DNA of 64,000 nt from BTRG01 sp036986275. Lineage in GTDB: Bacteria > Pseudomonadota > Gammaproteobacteria > Acidiferrobacterales > SZUA-150. The stretch is taken from the NCBI GenBank assembly GCA_036986275.1, contig BTRG01000002.1, positions 1 through 64,000 on the forward strand. The letters run 5' to 3'. The notes beneath the pieces were generated by a model. It was not told the DNA's origin and ran no database searches. It was given only the letters and a program-made list of their open reading frames with translations. Both the position numbers and the translations under genes were made by a program. This document shows positions 8,291-15,058 of the stretch, in pieces. Numbering within the stretch: position 1 is the first letter of the stretch; every line of letters begins with the position of its first letter.

Positions 8291-9109
8291 TCAGATAAAA
8301 TGTCAAACCCTACCTCCGATCAAACAAAGAAAGGCTTGTGTGCAGTGTTGTCCGAAGGTCTGCTGGTTAACCGTAACTGGTTGAAAAAAAAAGGTTTTCA
8401 GCGTCCGCTGGTTGATTATTACTTGCGCTCAGGCGCCCTTGAGGCGGTTGCGCGTGGTGTATACCGACGGCCTGGGCCTCCGTTGAAGTGGCAACATGTG
8501 GTGTATTCACTCCAGGAGCTGGGTTTTGCCGTTCATGTGGGCGGACGTACGGCACTGGATCACCAGGGTCTGGCGCATTATCTGCCGTTGAGGGCTGAAA
8601 GCATCCATTTGTACAGTCAGAGTAAGTTGCCGGGTTGGTTGCACGCAGTAGGGGTTAATGCCAGATTTGAGTTCCACCATCGCAAGTTGTTTACAGAGGA
8701 TGCTGCAACCCTGGGCTACAATAGCTTGCCTTTCGGTGCCTGGGATTGGCCACTGAATTATTCAACGCGTGAACGGGCTTTACTGGAACACTTGGATGAT
8801 TTGCCAGGTGGTTCATCATTCGATATGGCAGACAAATATATGGAAAGTGCGACCACCCTAAGGCCTGATTTGTTAATGGCGTTATTGCTGGCCTGTAAGC
8901 GGATAAAAACCAGGCGTTTGTTTCTCTGGTTGGCCGAGCGATATAGTTATCCCTGGTTTAAACAACTGGATGTATCGACGTTGGATTTGGGGAGTGGCAA
9001 ACGTGTGATCTACAAGGGCGGGGTGCTGGATACAAAATATAACATCACAGTGCCTCGTGAATATGCGAATGGAGAAGTTGTGGATGGATTTGAACAACCC
9101 CTATTTTAA
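8279..9109 (+). CDS. AbiEi-family type IV antitoxin
   Basis: Protein of about 276 residues with an N-terminal winged-helix region (LLVNRNWLKKKGFQRPLVDYYLRSGALE, then ARGVYRRPG), followed by the AbiEi-type domain with GGRTALDHQGLAHYL. This is the antitoxin and transcriptional repressor of type IV AbiE systems. The start is uncertain: ATG at 8279, 8285 or 8300 are all possible, and none has a clear ribosome binding site. The promoter position suggests a leaderless or nearly leaderless transcript. The 3' end overlaps the toxin gene, as in known AbiE operons. Confidence 0.85.
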   Translation: MAMQSDKMSNPTSDQTKKGLCAVLSEGLLVNRNWLKKKGFQRPLVDYYLRSGALEAVARGVYRRPGPPLKWQHVVYSLQELGFAVHVGGRTALDHQGLAHYLPLRAESIHLYSQSKLPGWLHAVGVNARFEFHHRKLFTEDAATLGYNSLPFGAWDWPLNYSTRERALLEHLDDLPGGSSFDMADKYMESATTLRPDLLMALLLACKRIKTRRLFLWLAERYSYPWFKQLDVSTLDLGSGKRVIYKGGVLDTKYNITVPREYANGEVVDGFEQPLF

Positions 9110-10001
9110 ACAAGTTGAGTTGCTGGTGCAGATGCTGCCGGTTGTGGCACAGTACGATTGTTTTGCTTTAAAAGGTGGTACGGCCATTAATCTGTTTGTG
9201 CGGGATATGCCGAGACTGTCGGTGGATATTGATTTGACCTATATACCCGTTAATAAACGGGATGATGCACTGGCAGAGATTGATGGTTCGTTTCGTTCTT
9301 TAAAGGATGATTTGACTAAACGGTTACCTGGGTTATGTGTGACAGGTAGTGAATTATCTGGAACAAAAACAATATACAAGTTGCTGACCCAGTTAGGGAA
9401 TACACAGGTTAAGATTGAAATATCACCGGTTATGCGTGGTGTTGTGGATGAACCCGTTCAGTTGGAAACATCGGTGCAAACACAGGATGTCTTTGGTTAT
9501 GCCAGTGTGCTTGTTGTCTCTTTTAACGACTTATATGCAGGGAAATTATGCGCGGCATTAAATCGGCAACACCCCCGGGATTTGTTTGATGTATCGATGC
9601 TTTTGCGTAACGAAGGCATATCGGAGGAATTGTTGCCCGTCTTTTTGGTTTATCTTGTTTGTGGTAATCGCCCAATTGTGGAATTACTCGCACCTATTGA
9701 ACAAAGTATAGATCAGACATCTTTTCACGAATTTCAGGGCATGACGACCGAATCAGTGTCAATGGATGAATTACAAAGATCACGCTCATTAATGGTGAAG
9801 CAGATAAACGAAATGCTTACGGATAAGCACAAACAATTTCTGCTGACGTTTAAGCGGGGAAAGCCGGATTGGAATTTGTTGAATATGTCTGGGATTGAAC
9901 AATTTCCGGCTATTCAATGGAAATTGCATAATATAAACAAGATGCCAAAGCAAAAACATAAAGTAGCATTGGAGAAACTGGAAAAAGTTCTATACGGTTA
10001 A
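9084..10001 (+). CDS. AbiEii-family nucleotidyltransferase toxin
   Basis: Predicted nucleotidyltransferase toxin of 305 residues from ATG 9084. The hallmark motif is LKGGTAINLF with G31/G32, followed by the metal-binding pair D48 and D50 in SVDIDLTY. The later KIEISPV and the LYAGKLCAALNRQHPRDLFDV stretch are typical of AbiEii proteins. Such toxins transfer nucleotides onto tRNA or related targets and cause abortive infection or growth arrest. The frame is open further upstream, but GGAGAAG just before ATG 9084 favours this start, which overlaps the antitoxin gene by 26 bases. All visible catalytic residues are intact. Confidence 0.9.
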   Translation: MDLNNPYFKQVELLVQMLPVVAQYDCFALKGGTAINLFVRDMPRLSVDIDLTYIPVNKRDDALAEIDGSFRSLKDDLTKRLPGLCVTGSELSGTKTIYKLLTQLGNTQVKIEISPVMRGVVDEPVQLETSVQTQDVFGYASVLVVSFNDLYAGKLCAALNRQHPRDLFDVSMLLRNEGISEELLPVFLVYLVCGNRPIVELLAPIEQSIDQTSFHEFQGMTTESVSMDELQRSRSLMVKQINEMLTDKHKQFLLTFKRGKPDWNLLNMSGIEQFPAIQWKLHNINKMPKQKHKVALEKLEKVLYG

Positions 10002-10090
10002 TGTCTGTTTGAATATCATTTTATTAAAGAAATTAAATAGGCAATATATTTTTACCTTATCGAAGTTACTCGTTAGTCTGAGATTTCATC

Positions 10091-10480
10091 TTATTTTGTT
10101 GTGTATGTACTGCCGACCTCACGTACGCCAATAACCATTTCTTTTCCAAGAATCTGTAGTGCTTTACTTACACGTGGTAATTTTGTAGCGTGGTATGGGT
10201 TAAGCATACGGCGAACTATTTTTTTTCGTTTATATCCAGTTGCACTAGTGTCTGGTTAAATCATATATGCATCTTGATAGACGTTTATGAAACAACAAGT
10301 TACAACGAATACAGGGTGTCCTCGACTTGAACGTAGAGCATAAATCGTGTCCCTTATAGAACAATAAGTTACAATCGAAAAATCACCCATTTCTTAGTTA
10401 ACCGGACACTAGTGATCCAGTTGTTTTGCTAACCAGATGTTGGTATGTTTTTGTTCGCGTAATGATGAATAGAGGAAAAG
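10091..10480 (-). pseudogene. Decayed HicB/XRE-type antitoxin remnant, interrupted by a small element
   Basis: On the minus strand a frame ending at 10091 encodes KKIVRRMLNPYHATKLPRVS, then KALQILGKEMVIGVRE. This looks like the C-terminal helix-turn-helix of HicB-like antitoxins (RxLxPxHxxKLxxxxKALxxLGK). Just upstream a run of eight A bases breaks the frame. Restoring one base and removing the CTAG-flanked element at 10249-10412 joins it to a sensible stretch, LVSKTTGSLVQLDINEKK. The gene is thus a fragment with both an insertion and a frameshift. No toxin partner is visible. Family assignment is from motif memory only. Confidence 0.45.
10249..10408. mobile_element. Small non-autonomous element (MITE-like), 160 bp, CTAG target duplication
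   Basis: The ends are TGTCTGGTTAA and, at the right, TTAACCGGACA, an 11-bp inverted repeat with one mismatch. CTAG directly flanks both ends (10245-10248 and 10409-10412). No reading frame is present. An internal sequence ACAA(C/T)AAGTTACAA occurs twice. The CTAG duplication resembles the YTAG targets reported for IS701-type transposons, but no transposase is present to confirm this. It lies inside the decayed antitoxin gene. Confidence 0.65.
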
Positions 10481-10482
10481 GG

Positions 10483-10738
10483 GAAAAGCTGACAGATTTA
10501 TTTTTTGTCAGTGATGCATAGTGAGGGGTATTTGCAATGGAAATGATCCAGGTCAGATCAAGTGCTAACCGTGCCGCCGGCTACGATCAGTCAACGCGAC
10601 GAATGCGGATTACTTTTGAGCAAGGGGACAGTTATGACTTCTGCGGTGTACCGCTCCATGTATACGATGGACTGATGAGCGCGTCATCCAAGGGCGCTTC
10701 ACAATAACCACATCAGGGATAGGTACCAGTGTTCCTGA
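10483..10738 (+). pseudogene. KTSC-domain gene (KTSC repeat copy 3), frameshifted near its 3' end
   Basis: The most complete of the three KTSC copies. ATG 10537 opens a 56-codon frame with MEMIQVRSSANRAAGYD, then MRITFEQGDSYDFCGVPLHV and YDGLMSASSKG, an almost full KTSC domain. The frame then ends prematurely at 10705. Its expected continuation, HNNHIRDRYQCS, is present in another frame at 10700-10738, so a small indel near 10699 has broken the gene. Function of KTSC proteins is unknown. Bases 10483-10595 are shared with copy 2. The gene lies just before sbcB. Confidence 0.75.
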
Positions 10739-10790
10739 ATATTATGCTGGTGTCTGTAAGCACTGTATGAGCTGAGTGGGTCTGAAGCTT

Positions 10791-12260
10791 ATGACTACGA
10801 CTCTTTGCTGGCACGACTACGAGACCTTCGGTGTCGATCCCAGGCGTGATCGACCAGCGCAATTTGCTGGGTTACGCACCGACGAGGCGCTCAATGAGGT
10901 GGGAGAGCCACTGGTTATCTACTGTAAACCGGCCCGGGATGTGTTGCCACACCCAGAGGCTTGCCTGCTTACGGGGATTACTCCACAGCTGGCGGATGCA
11001 AAGGGCGTGCTGGAGCCAGAGTTCATTGCCCGCATTCACACTGAGTTGGCACAACCGGGTACCTGCGGTGTGGGTTACAACACCTTGCGATTTGACGATG
11101 AGGTGACCCGCCATACCCTCTATCGAAATTTCTACGAACCCTACGCCCGCGAATGGCAGCATGGCAATTCACGTTGGGACCTTATCGATCTGGTGCGCAT
11201 GACCCATGCCTTGCGCCCAGAAGGAATTGAATGGCCTCTGCATGACGATGGCAGGCCCAGCTTTCGGCTCGAAGATCTGGCGGCAGCCAACGGTATCGGC
11301 CACGAGTCTGCCCATGATGCACTATCCGACGTGCGTGCCACCATTGGTTTGGCACGCCTGATACGTGACCGGCAACCACGCCTCTATGATTGGCTCTTTC
11401 AGCTTCGCAATAAACATAGGGCGGCTAAACAGTTGGACTTGGTTGGGTACGAGCCCGTTTTACACACCTCGCGCATGTACCCATCAGAGACTGGTTGCAC
11501 AACCCTGGTTATGCCGTTGGTCGCTGAGCCCGGCAACAACAACAGTGTGCTGGTCTACGATCTGCGTCATGATCCTCGTCCCTTCATGGATTTGGACAAG
11601 GAGGGTCTGCGTGATCGTCTGTTTACCCGGTCCGAGGATTTGCCCGAGGGTGTGGAACGGCTACCGGTCAAATCCGTGAAGATCAACAAGTGTCCGGCCC
11701 TAGCACCTCGGAAGACTCTTGATGAATCGGCTATCGAGCGCATCGCAATCGATCTGGATGCCTGTGACCGGCATTGGGAACGATTGAGTTCGAATATGGG
11801 CTTCATGCAGCGAGTTGCACAAGCCTACAGCAGTAGGGAATTCAGCCCCACCGGAGATGTCGATCTGGCGCTGTACGATGGTTTCCTCAATGATTCGGAT
11901 CGTCCACTACTTGCCAGGGTGCGTGATGCCTCGAAGCAAGAGCTGGCGCAAACACGTTTCGACTTTCACGATAAGCGGTTGCCAGAACTTCTGTTCCGCT
12001 ACCGTGCCCGAAATTGGCCAGAGACTTTGTCCGCGGAGGAGGCACAACGGTGGGAACAATTTTGTCGTCATCGACTCCAGGATGCAGATGGGGGTGGCAG
12101 TATTACCCTGAGTGATTATTACGATCAGATCGCACTGTTACGGGATGAGCGTGAAGGCGATGCGGATGCGCAGCGGATACTGGATGCACTGGATGAATGG
12201 GGGAGGGTTTGTATAGGAGGCGATCTAAAAACAGGCACTGTGATTAGAAATAACCTATGA
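10791..12260 (+). CDS. sbcB: Exodeoxyribonuclease I (SbcB)
   Basis: Single-strand-specific 3'-5' exonuclease acting in recombination and mismatch repair. The N-terminal DnaQ-like domain shows the metal-binding DYETFG and the later SAHDALSDVRATIGLA motif, which carries the catalytic His and Asp of the exonuclease III-type site. Length is about 489 residues, close to the E. coli enzyme. A GTG at 10776 is in frame, but ATG 10791 (MTTTLCWHDYETFG) matches the usual N-terminus better. Flanked by mobile remnants on both sides, yet intact and of normal composition, so it may be a resident gene. Confidence 0.95.
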   Translation: MTTTLCWHDYETFGVDPRRDRPAQFAGLRTDEALNEVGEPLVIYCKPARDVLPHPEACLLTGITPQLADAKGVLEPEFIARIHTELAQPGTCGVGYNTLRFDDEVTRHTLYRNFYEPYAREWQHGNSRWDLIDLVRMTHALRPEGIEWPLHDDGRPSFRLEDLAAANGIGHESAHDALSDVRATIGLARLIRDRQPRLYDWLFQLRNKHRAAKQLDLVGYEPVLHTSRMYPSETGCTTLVMPLVAEPGNNNSVLVYDLRHDPRPFMDLDKEGLRDRLFTRSEDLPEGVERLPVKSVKINKCPALAPRKTLDESAIERIAIDLDACDRHWERLSSNMGFMQRVAQAYSSREFSPTGDVDLALYDGFLNDSDRPLLARVRDASKQELAQTRFDFHDKRLPELLFRYRARNWPETLSAEEAQRWEQFCRHRLQDADGGGSITLSDYYDQIALLRDEREGDADAQRILDALDEWGRVCIGGDLKTGTVIRNNL

Positions 12261-12605
12261 CCCTTGGCTAAGAAATACGGGAAATTAGAATTCAAACGGG
12301 GAAAAGCGCTAACTCTGATGGATGAGTTCGTGTTGCATAGTTTTACCTGTTATTGATCGTTTATTGCGAAGTGAAGAAACACCTTGATAGATGAAGTGTA
12401 AGTCTTATTTTTGGTTTGAACATTGAAATTCCGGATTGATGCCAATATGCGAAAATGCATTTCCTCTGTGCCTGACCGGATGGTGAACTTCCTCCGTTTT
12501 AGTAGACACGCGATGGGCCCCAGCCCAGTTAACACCTAAGACCGGTATGAGGCTTGCTCAAATGCCACTGAGCTGACATTTCATCCAAGGGCTCCCCAGT
12601 CCGGC
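12261..12605. other. Intergenic stretch with no supported gene
   Basis: About 345 bases between sbcB and the integrase fragment. I see no convincing gene, RNA or terminator. A short minus-strand frame at 12350-12535 contains KRRKFTIRSG, faintly like the N-terminus of IS3-type OrfA transposases, but this is too short to call. Confidence 0.5.
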
Positions 12606-13184
12606 TCAGGCGCTTAGATTGCTCGTGATGATTTCTGTGCCCGCTTTCAACTTGTAGAGGTAATCCGCCCACACCTGCATCATTTTTCTGCGTTCAAGTA
12701 GGTGGGCTGTGCGATTATAAGCGCGCCCGTTGGGATCGCGCACTGCATGAGCAAGTTGATGCTCGATGTAATCCGGGCGGAAACCCAGCACTTCATCGAG
12801 GATGGTTCTCGCCATCGCACGGAATCCGTGGCCGCTCATTTCTTCCTTACTGATACCCATGCGTCGCATGGCGGCAAGGATCGCGTTATCACTCATCGGT
12901 CGTAACGTGCTGCGTGCACCTGGGAAGACATAGCATCCTCGACCAGTAACAGAGTGAAGTTCGTGCAGTATGTCTATGGCCTGCCGGGTTAGGGGAACAA
13001 TGTGTTGGGTGTTGGTCTTGGTGACGGTGTAGCGCCATTCTGCTTTATCAAGGTTTATATCCGCCCATTCAGCATGTCGTAGTTCGCCTGGACGCACGAA
13101 GACCAATGGAGCGAGGCGGAGAGCGCAGCGGACGGTGAGGGTGCCTACGTAGCCATCTAAATACTCTGAGTATTTCAATTTCAA
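12606..13184 (-). pseudogene. Truncated tyrosine recombinase (P4-type integrase), catalytic half only
   Basis: The 190-residue frame covers only the catalytic domain of a P4-like prophage or island integrase: RPGELRHAEW with the first catalytic Arg, HGFRAMARTILDE with His and the second Arg, HQLAHAV, and the tyrosine region AYNRTAHLLERRKMMQVWADY. The N-terminal arm-binding and core-binding domains, about 200 residues, are missing. The frame begins inside the higA stop region with no proper start codon. It looks like a deletion remnant of the enzyme that brought the region in next to tmRNA. Confidence 0.85.
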
Positions 13185-13549
13185 GCGTGTACGTGAGGCT
13201 GCTTTATTAGCGATTCGGCAGGTATGCCCAGCCCTTCGTGGAGCCTCCAGATCATTTTGAGTGTCAATGAGCGTTTGTAATTGAGGATCTCATACACGCG
13301 ATTACTTTTGCCAATCATAGGCTCCAGGTCTTTTACGGTCAGGCCTGATCTTTCCATCTCAAATTTGATGGCCTCAACAGGGTCTGGAAGGTCAAGCGGG
13401 TAGTGCTTCGCTTCATAGGCCTCTATGAGTGTTACCAACACATCCAGCTTTTCACCTTCGGGTGAATCTGGCTCTGCCATCATGAGCGTTTCTACTTCTT
13501 TCAGTGCCGCGCGGTAGTCGGCATTAGTTTTAATCGGTTTGATATCCAT
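13181..13549 (-). CDS. higA: HigA-family antitoxin
   Basis: Antitoxin of 122 residues with an N-terminal helical region (PIKTNADYRAALKEVETLM, LVTLIEAYEAKHYPL) and a C-terminal XRE helix-turn-helix (MERSGLTVKDLEPMIGKSNR, then LNYKRSLTLKMIWRLHEGLG). This is the long HigA form found beside HigB. It starts 17 bases after the higB stop, on the same strand. It should neutralise HigB and repress the operon. Its 3' end abuts the integrase fragment, so the deletion that truncated the integrase joined here. Confidence 0.9.
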   Translation of the reverse strand: MDIKPIKTNADYRAALKEVETLMMAEPDSPEGEKLDVLVTLIEAYEAKHYPLDLPDPVEAIKFEMERSGLTVKDLEPMIGKSNRVYEILNYKRSLTLKMIWRLHEGLGIPAESLIKQPHVHA

Positions 13550-13566
13550 GACTTTTACCTCTGGCG

Positions 13567-13917
13567 TTAAATTGTTTGTACATCTATTTTGTCGTATTGA
13601 GCATGAGTTCCTATGAAGCGGATATAAACCACCCTATAGGCATAATTAATCCATACCACCAGCCGATATTTGTTACCGGCTATATTGAATACCGCTCTCG
13701 GCTCTGGCTTCCTGCTTCGCTCTACCTCCTGCATCCATGCAGTCGTGCCATCTTTGAGGATGCTCGCATTCCTGAAATCTTGCTTCACATCCGTAGGTGT
13801 TGCCCAGTCTGCTTTCAATGTATGTCGATACCAGGCCAGGGTCTGAGCGGCGGCGTCCGAGTATTCTGGGTTCTTTTCCCAGAATGCCTTTAGTGTTGAT
13901 AAGGCGATAATTCTCAT
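13567..13917 (-). CDS. higB: HigB-family mRNA interferase toxin with an internal insertion
   Basis: RelE-fold ribosome-dependent mRNA endonuclease of 116 residues. It starts MRIIALSTLKAFWEKNPEY and has the conserved ADWATPTDVKQDFRNASILK, FNIAGNKYRLVVWINY and IRFIGTHAQYDKIDVQTI segments. HigB proteins usually run straight from ASILKDGR to VVFNIAGNKYRL. Here about 16 extra residues (TTAWMQEVERSRKPEP) lie between them, in frame. The insertion falls before the central strands, so the toxin may be weakened. It precedes higA, the usual toxin-first order for this family. Confidence 0.9.
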   Translation of the reverse strand: MRIIALSTLKAFWEKNPEYSDAAAQTLAWYRHTLKADWATPTDVKQDFRNASILKDGTTAWMQEVERSRKPEPRAVFNIAGNKYRLVVWINYAYRVVYIRFIGTHAQYDKIDVQTI

Positions 13918-13928
13918 ATCCTGAATAA

Positions 13929-13947
13929 TAGTCCCAAAACGGGACTA
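13929..13947. promoter_or_regulatory. Inverted repeat, candidate HigA operator
   Basis: TAGTCCC-5-GGGACTA, seven-base perfect arms, lies 12 bases upstream of higB and between higB and the divergent helix-turn-helix gene. The position suits an operator for HigA autorepression. Role is inferred from position only. Confidence 0.4.
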
Positions 13948-14032
13948 CTTCAACTTGTCTAATATCCAGGGATATGGAAGGTGTGCCGCGGGCGTATGGA
14001 TGCATGGGAGTGGCGATTCTGGAGGCGTGTAT

Positions 14033-14236
14033 ATGAATAATCAACGGCTTATGACCCAAAGAGAACTATGCAATCGCTGGCAATTAAGCGAAGCCACACT
14101 TGAGCGTTGGCGAGCAGATGGAGTTGGTCCAATTTGCATCAAGCTAGGCGGGCAGGTCAGATACCGGCGAGAAGGTATTGAGATCTATGAGGAGAATTGC
14201 TTACGGGTTAGTACGTTAGAGGCGTATATCGTGTAA
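14033..14236 (+). CDS. Small helix-turn-helix protein, excisionase/AlpA-like (HTH_17 type)
   Basis: Protein of 67 residues: MNNQRLMTQRELCNRWQLSE, then ATLERWRADGVGPICIKLGG and QVRYRREGIEIYEE. This is the MerR-like winged helix of the HTH_17/excisionase group, used by phage and island excisionases and regulators. The frame is open upstream, but ATG 14033 is chosen because GGAGG at 14021-14025 precedes it with good spacing. It sits between the HigBA pair and tmRNA, divergent from higB. It may be a leftover of the element whose integrase is now truncated. Confidence 0.75.
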   Translation: MNNQRLMTQRELCNRWQLSEATLERWRADGVGPICIKLGGQVRYRREGIEIYEENCLRVSTLEAYIV

Positions 14237-14289
14237 GTAACAGAATAGCCCCTCAATAACCTGAAAACTTGAAAGAAAAATGAGGGTTA

Positions 14290-14320
14290 ATAAAAGCCCC
14301 TGACCGAAATCGGTCAGGGG
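14290..14320 (-). terminator. Rho-independent terminator of tmRNA
   Basis: A perfect 11-bp stem, CCCCTGACCGA paired with TCGGTCAGGGG around two bases (14297-14320), is followed on the minus strand by CTTTTATT. It begins six bases beyond the tmRNA CCA end. Confidence 0.85.
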
Positions 14321-14325
14321 TGTGT

Positions 14326-14689
14326 TGGTGGAGGCGGCGGGAATCGAACCCGCGTCCGCAAATCCTCCGCCTTCGGTTCTACATGCTTAGCCGCGTCTTT
14401 AAGTTTAACTGTAAGCTACCCGACGGGCAGGGAAGACTTACAGCGATTCCGGTAAAAGTTTAATGAATCTGCCCCGAACGTGCTTCATCACGATCTTGTG
14501 AGATATGACGCCTGAAATCTGAACGCACAAGCACGGCTTCAGTCAGACGGCACCCTACTGGTGTTTAGGCAGCGAGTGCGTAGTTGTCGTCGTTGGCAAC
14601 TATAGAGTTTGCAGTTGTGTTTACGAGGTAATCTGCGCCTCGGCATGCCCCTCAGGTTTTGTGACCCACGTCGAAGCCAGGTCGCCCCC
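14326..14689 (-). ncRNA. ssrA: Transfer-messenger RNA (tmRNA)
   Basis: Ribosome-rescue RNA of about 364 bases. The 5' end GGGGGCG pairs with CGCCTCC at the 3' end, followed by A and an encoded CCA. The T-arm GGTTCGATTCC-like segment is present. The tag frame reads ANSIVANDDNYALAA then TAA, ending in the usual ALAA protease signal. It works with SmpB, whose gene lies to the right, and is followed by a strong terminator. The 3' end faces the accessory region and is a classic integration site for islands. Confidence 0.97.
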
Positions 14690-14817
14690 AAAAGAGAAGT
14701 GGCGAGTAGCGAGGGTCTAGTAGCGAGGAACTTCGTTACCGCCCAGGCCACAGGCCGGAGACTCAATTCTAATGAGTCATCAAGAGTATAACCCCTGATG
14801 TATAAAATGGGGAGGTT

Positions 14818-14879
14818 TCAGCCCTTTTTCAAGGCGCGTTCGGTTTCACGCTTTTTAATGCTGGCGCGTTTGTCGTGCG
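14818..14879 (-). pseudogene. Duplicate 3' end of smpB
   Basis: On the minus strand this encodes [19 protein letters not shown] and a TGA stop, the C-terminal tail of SmpB. Bases 14822-14879 align with 16295-16364 inside the intact smpB gene, with three substitutions and one 12-bp gap. Both copies point the same way and flank the AbiEi_2 islet. This is what integration at the smpB 3' end, or partial tandem duplication, would leave. Confidence 0.8.
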
Positions 14880-14934
14880 CTGGGCGTTGAGTGAAAGGGC
14901 TTATGGGTTCCAGTAAATGTCCACTAAAAATGGC

Positions 14935-15011
14935 TGTACATTATTAATGTACATGATATATTAGTGAACATGCTACTCAAGAAGTGGAGTGAACACCCCC
15001 TCTTGTTCACT
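14935..15011 (+). promoter_or_regulatory. Palindrome cluster, probable operator of the AbiEi_2 gene
   Basis: A perfect 19-bp palindrome, TGTACATTATTAATGTACA, lies at 14935-14953, and its half-site TGTACATTAATA recurs at 15021-15032. A second inverted repeat, AGTGAACA-8-TGTTCACT, spans 14988-15011, and AGTGAACA also occurs near 14963. The sites lie upstream of a family that includes self-repressing antitoxins. GGAGGA at 15015-15020 precedes a six-codon frame (ATG 15033 to TGA 15053) ending just before the antitoxin start. Confidence 0.5.
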
Positions 15012-15058
15012 AAAGGAGGATGTACATTAATAATGAATTTGGCTGATTTTTGAACATC

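Noticed and set aside
12350..12535. Short minus-strand frame with KRRKFTIRSG, like an IS3-type OrfA start
   Set aside because: Only about nine residues match and nothing else of an insertion sequence is visible nearby.
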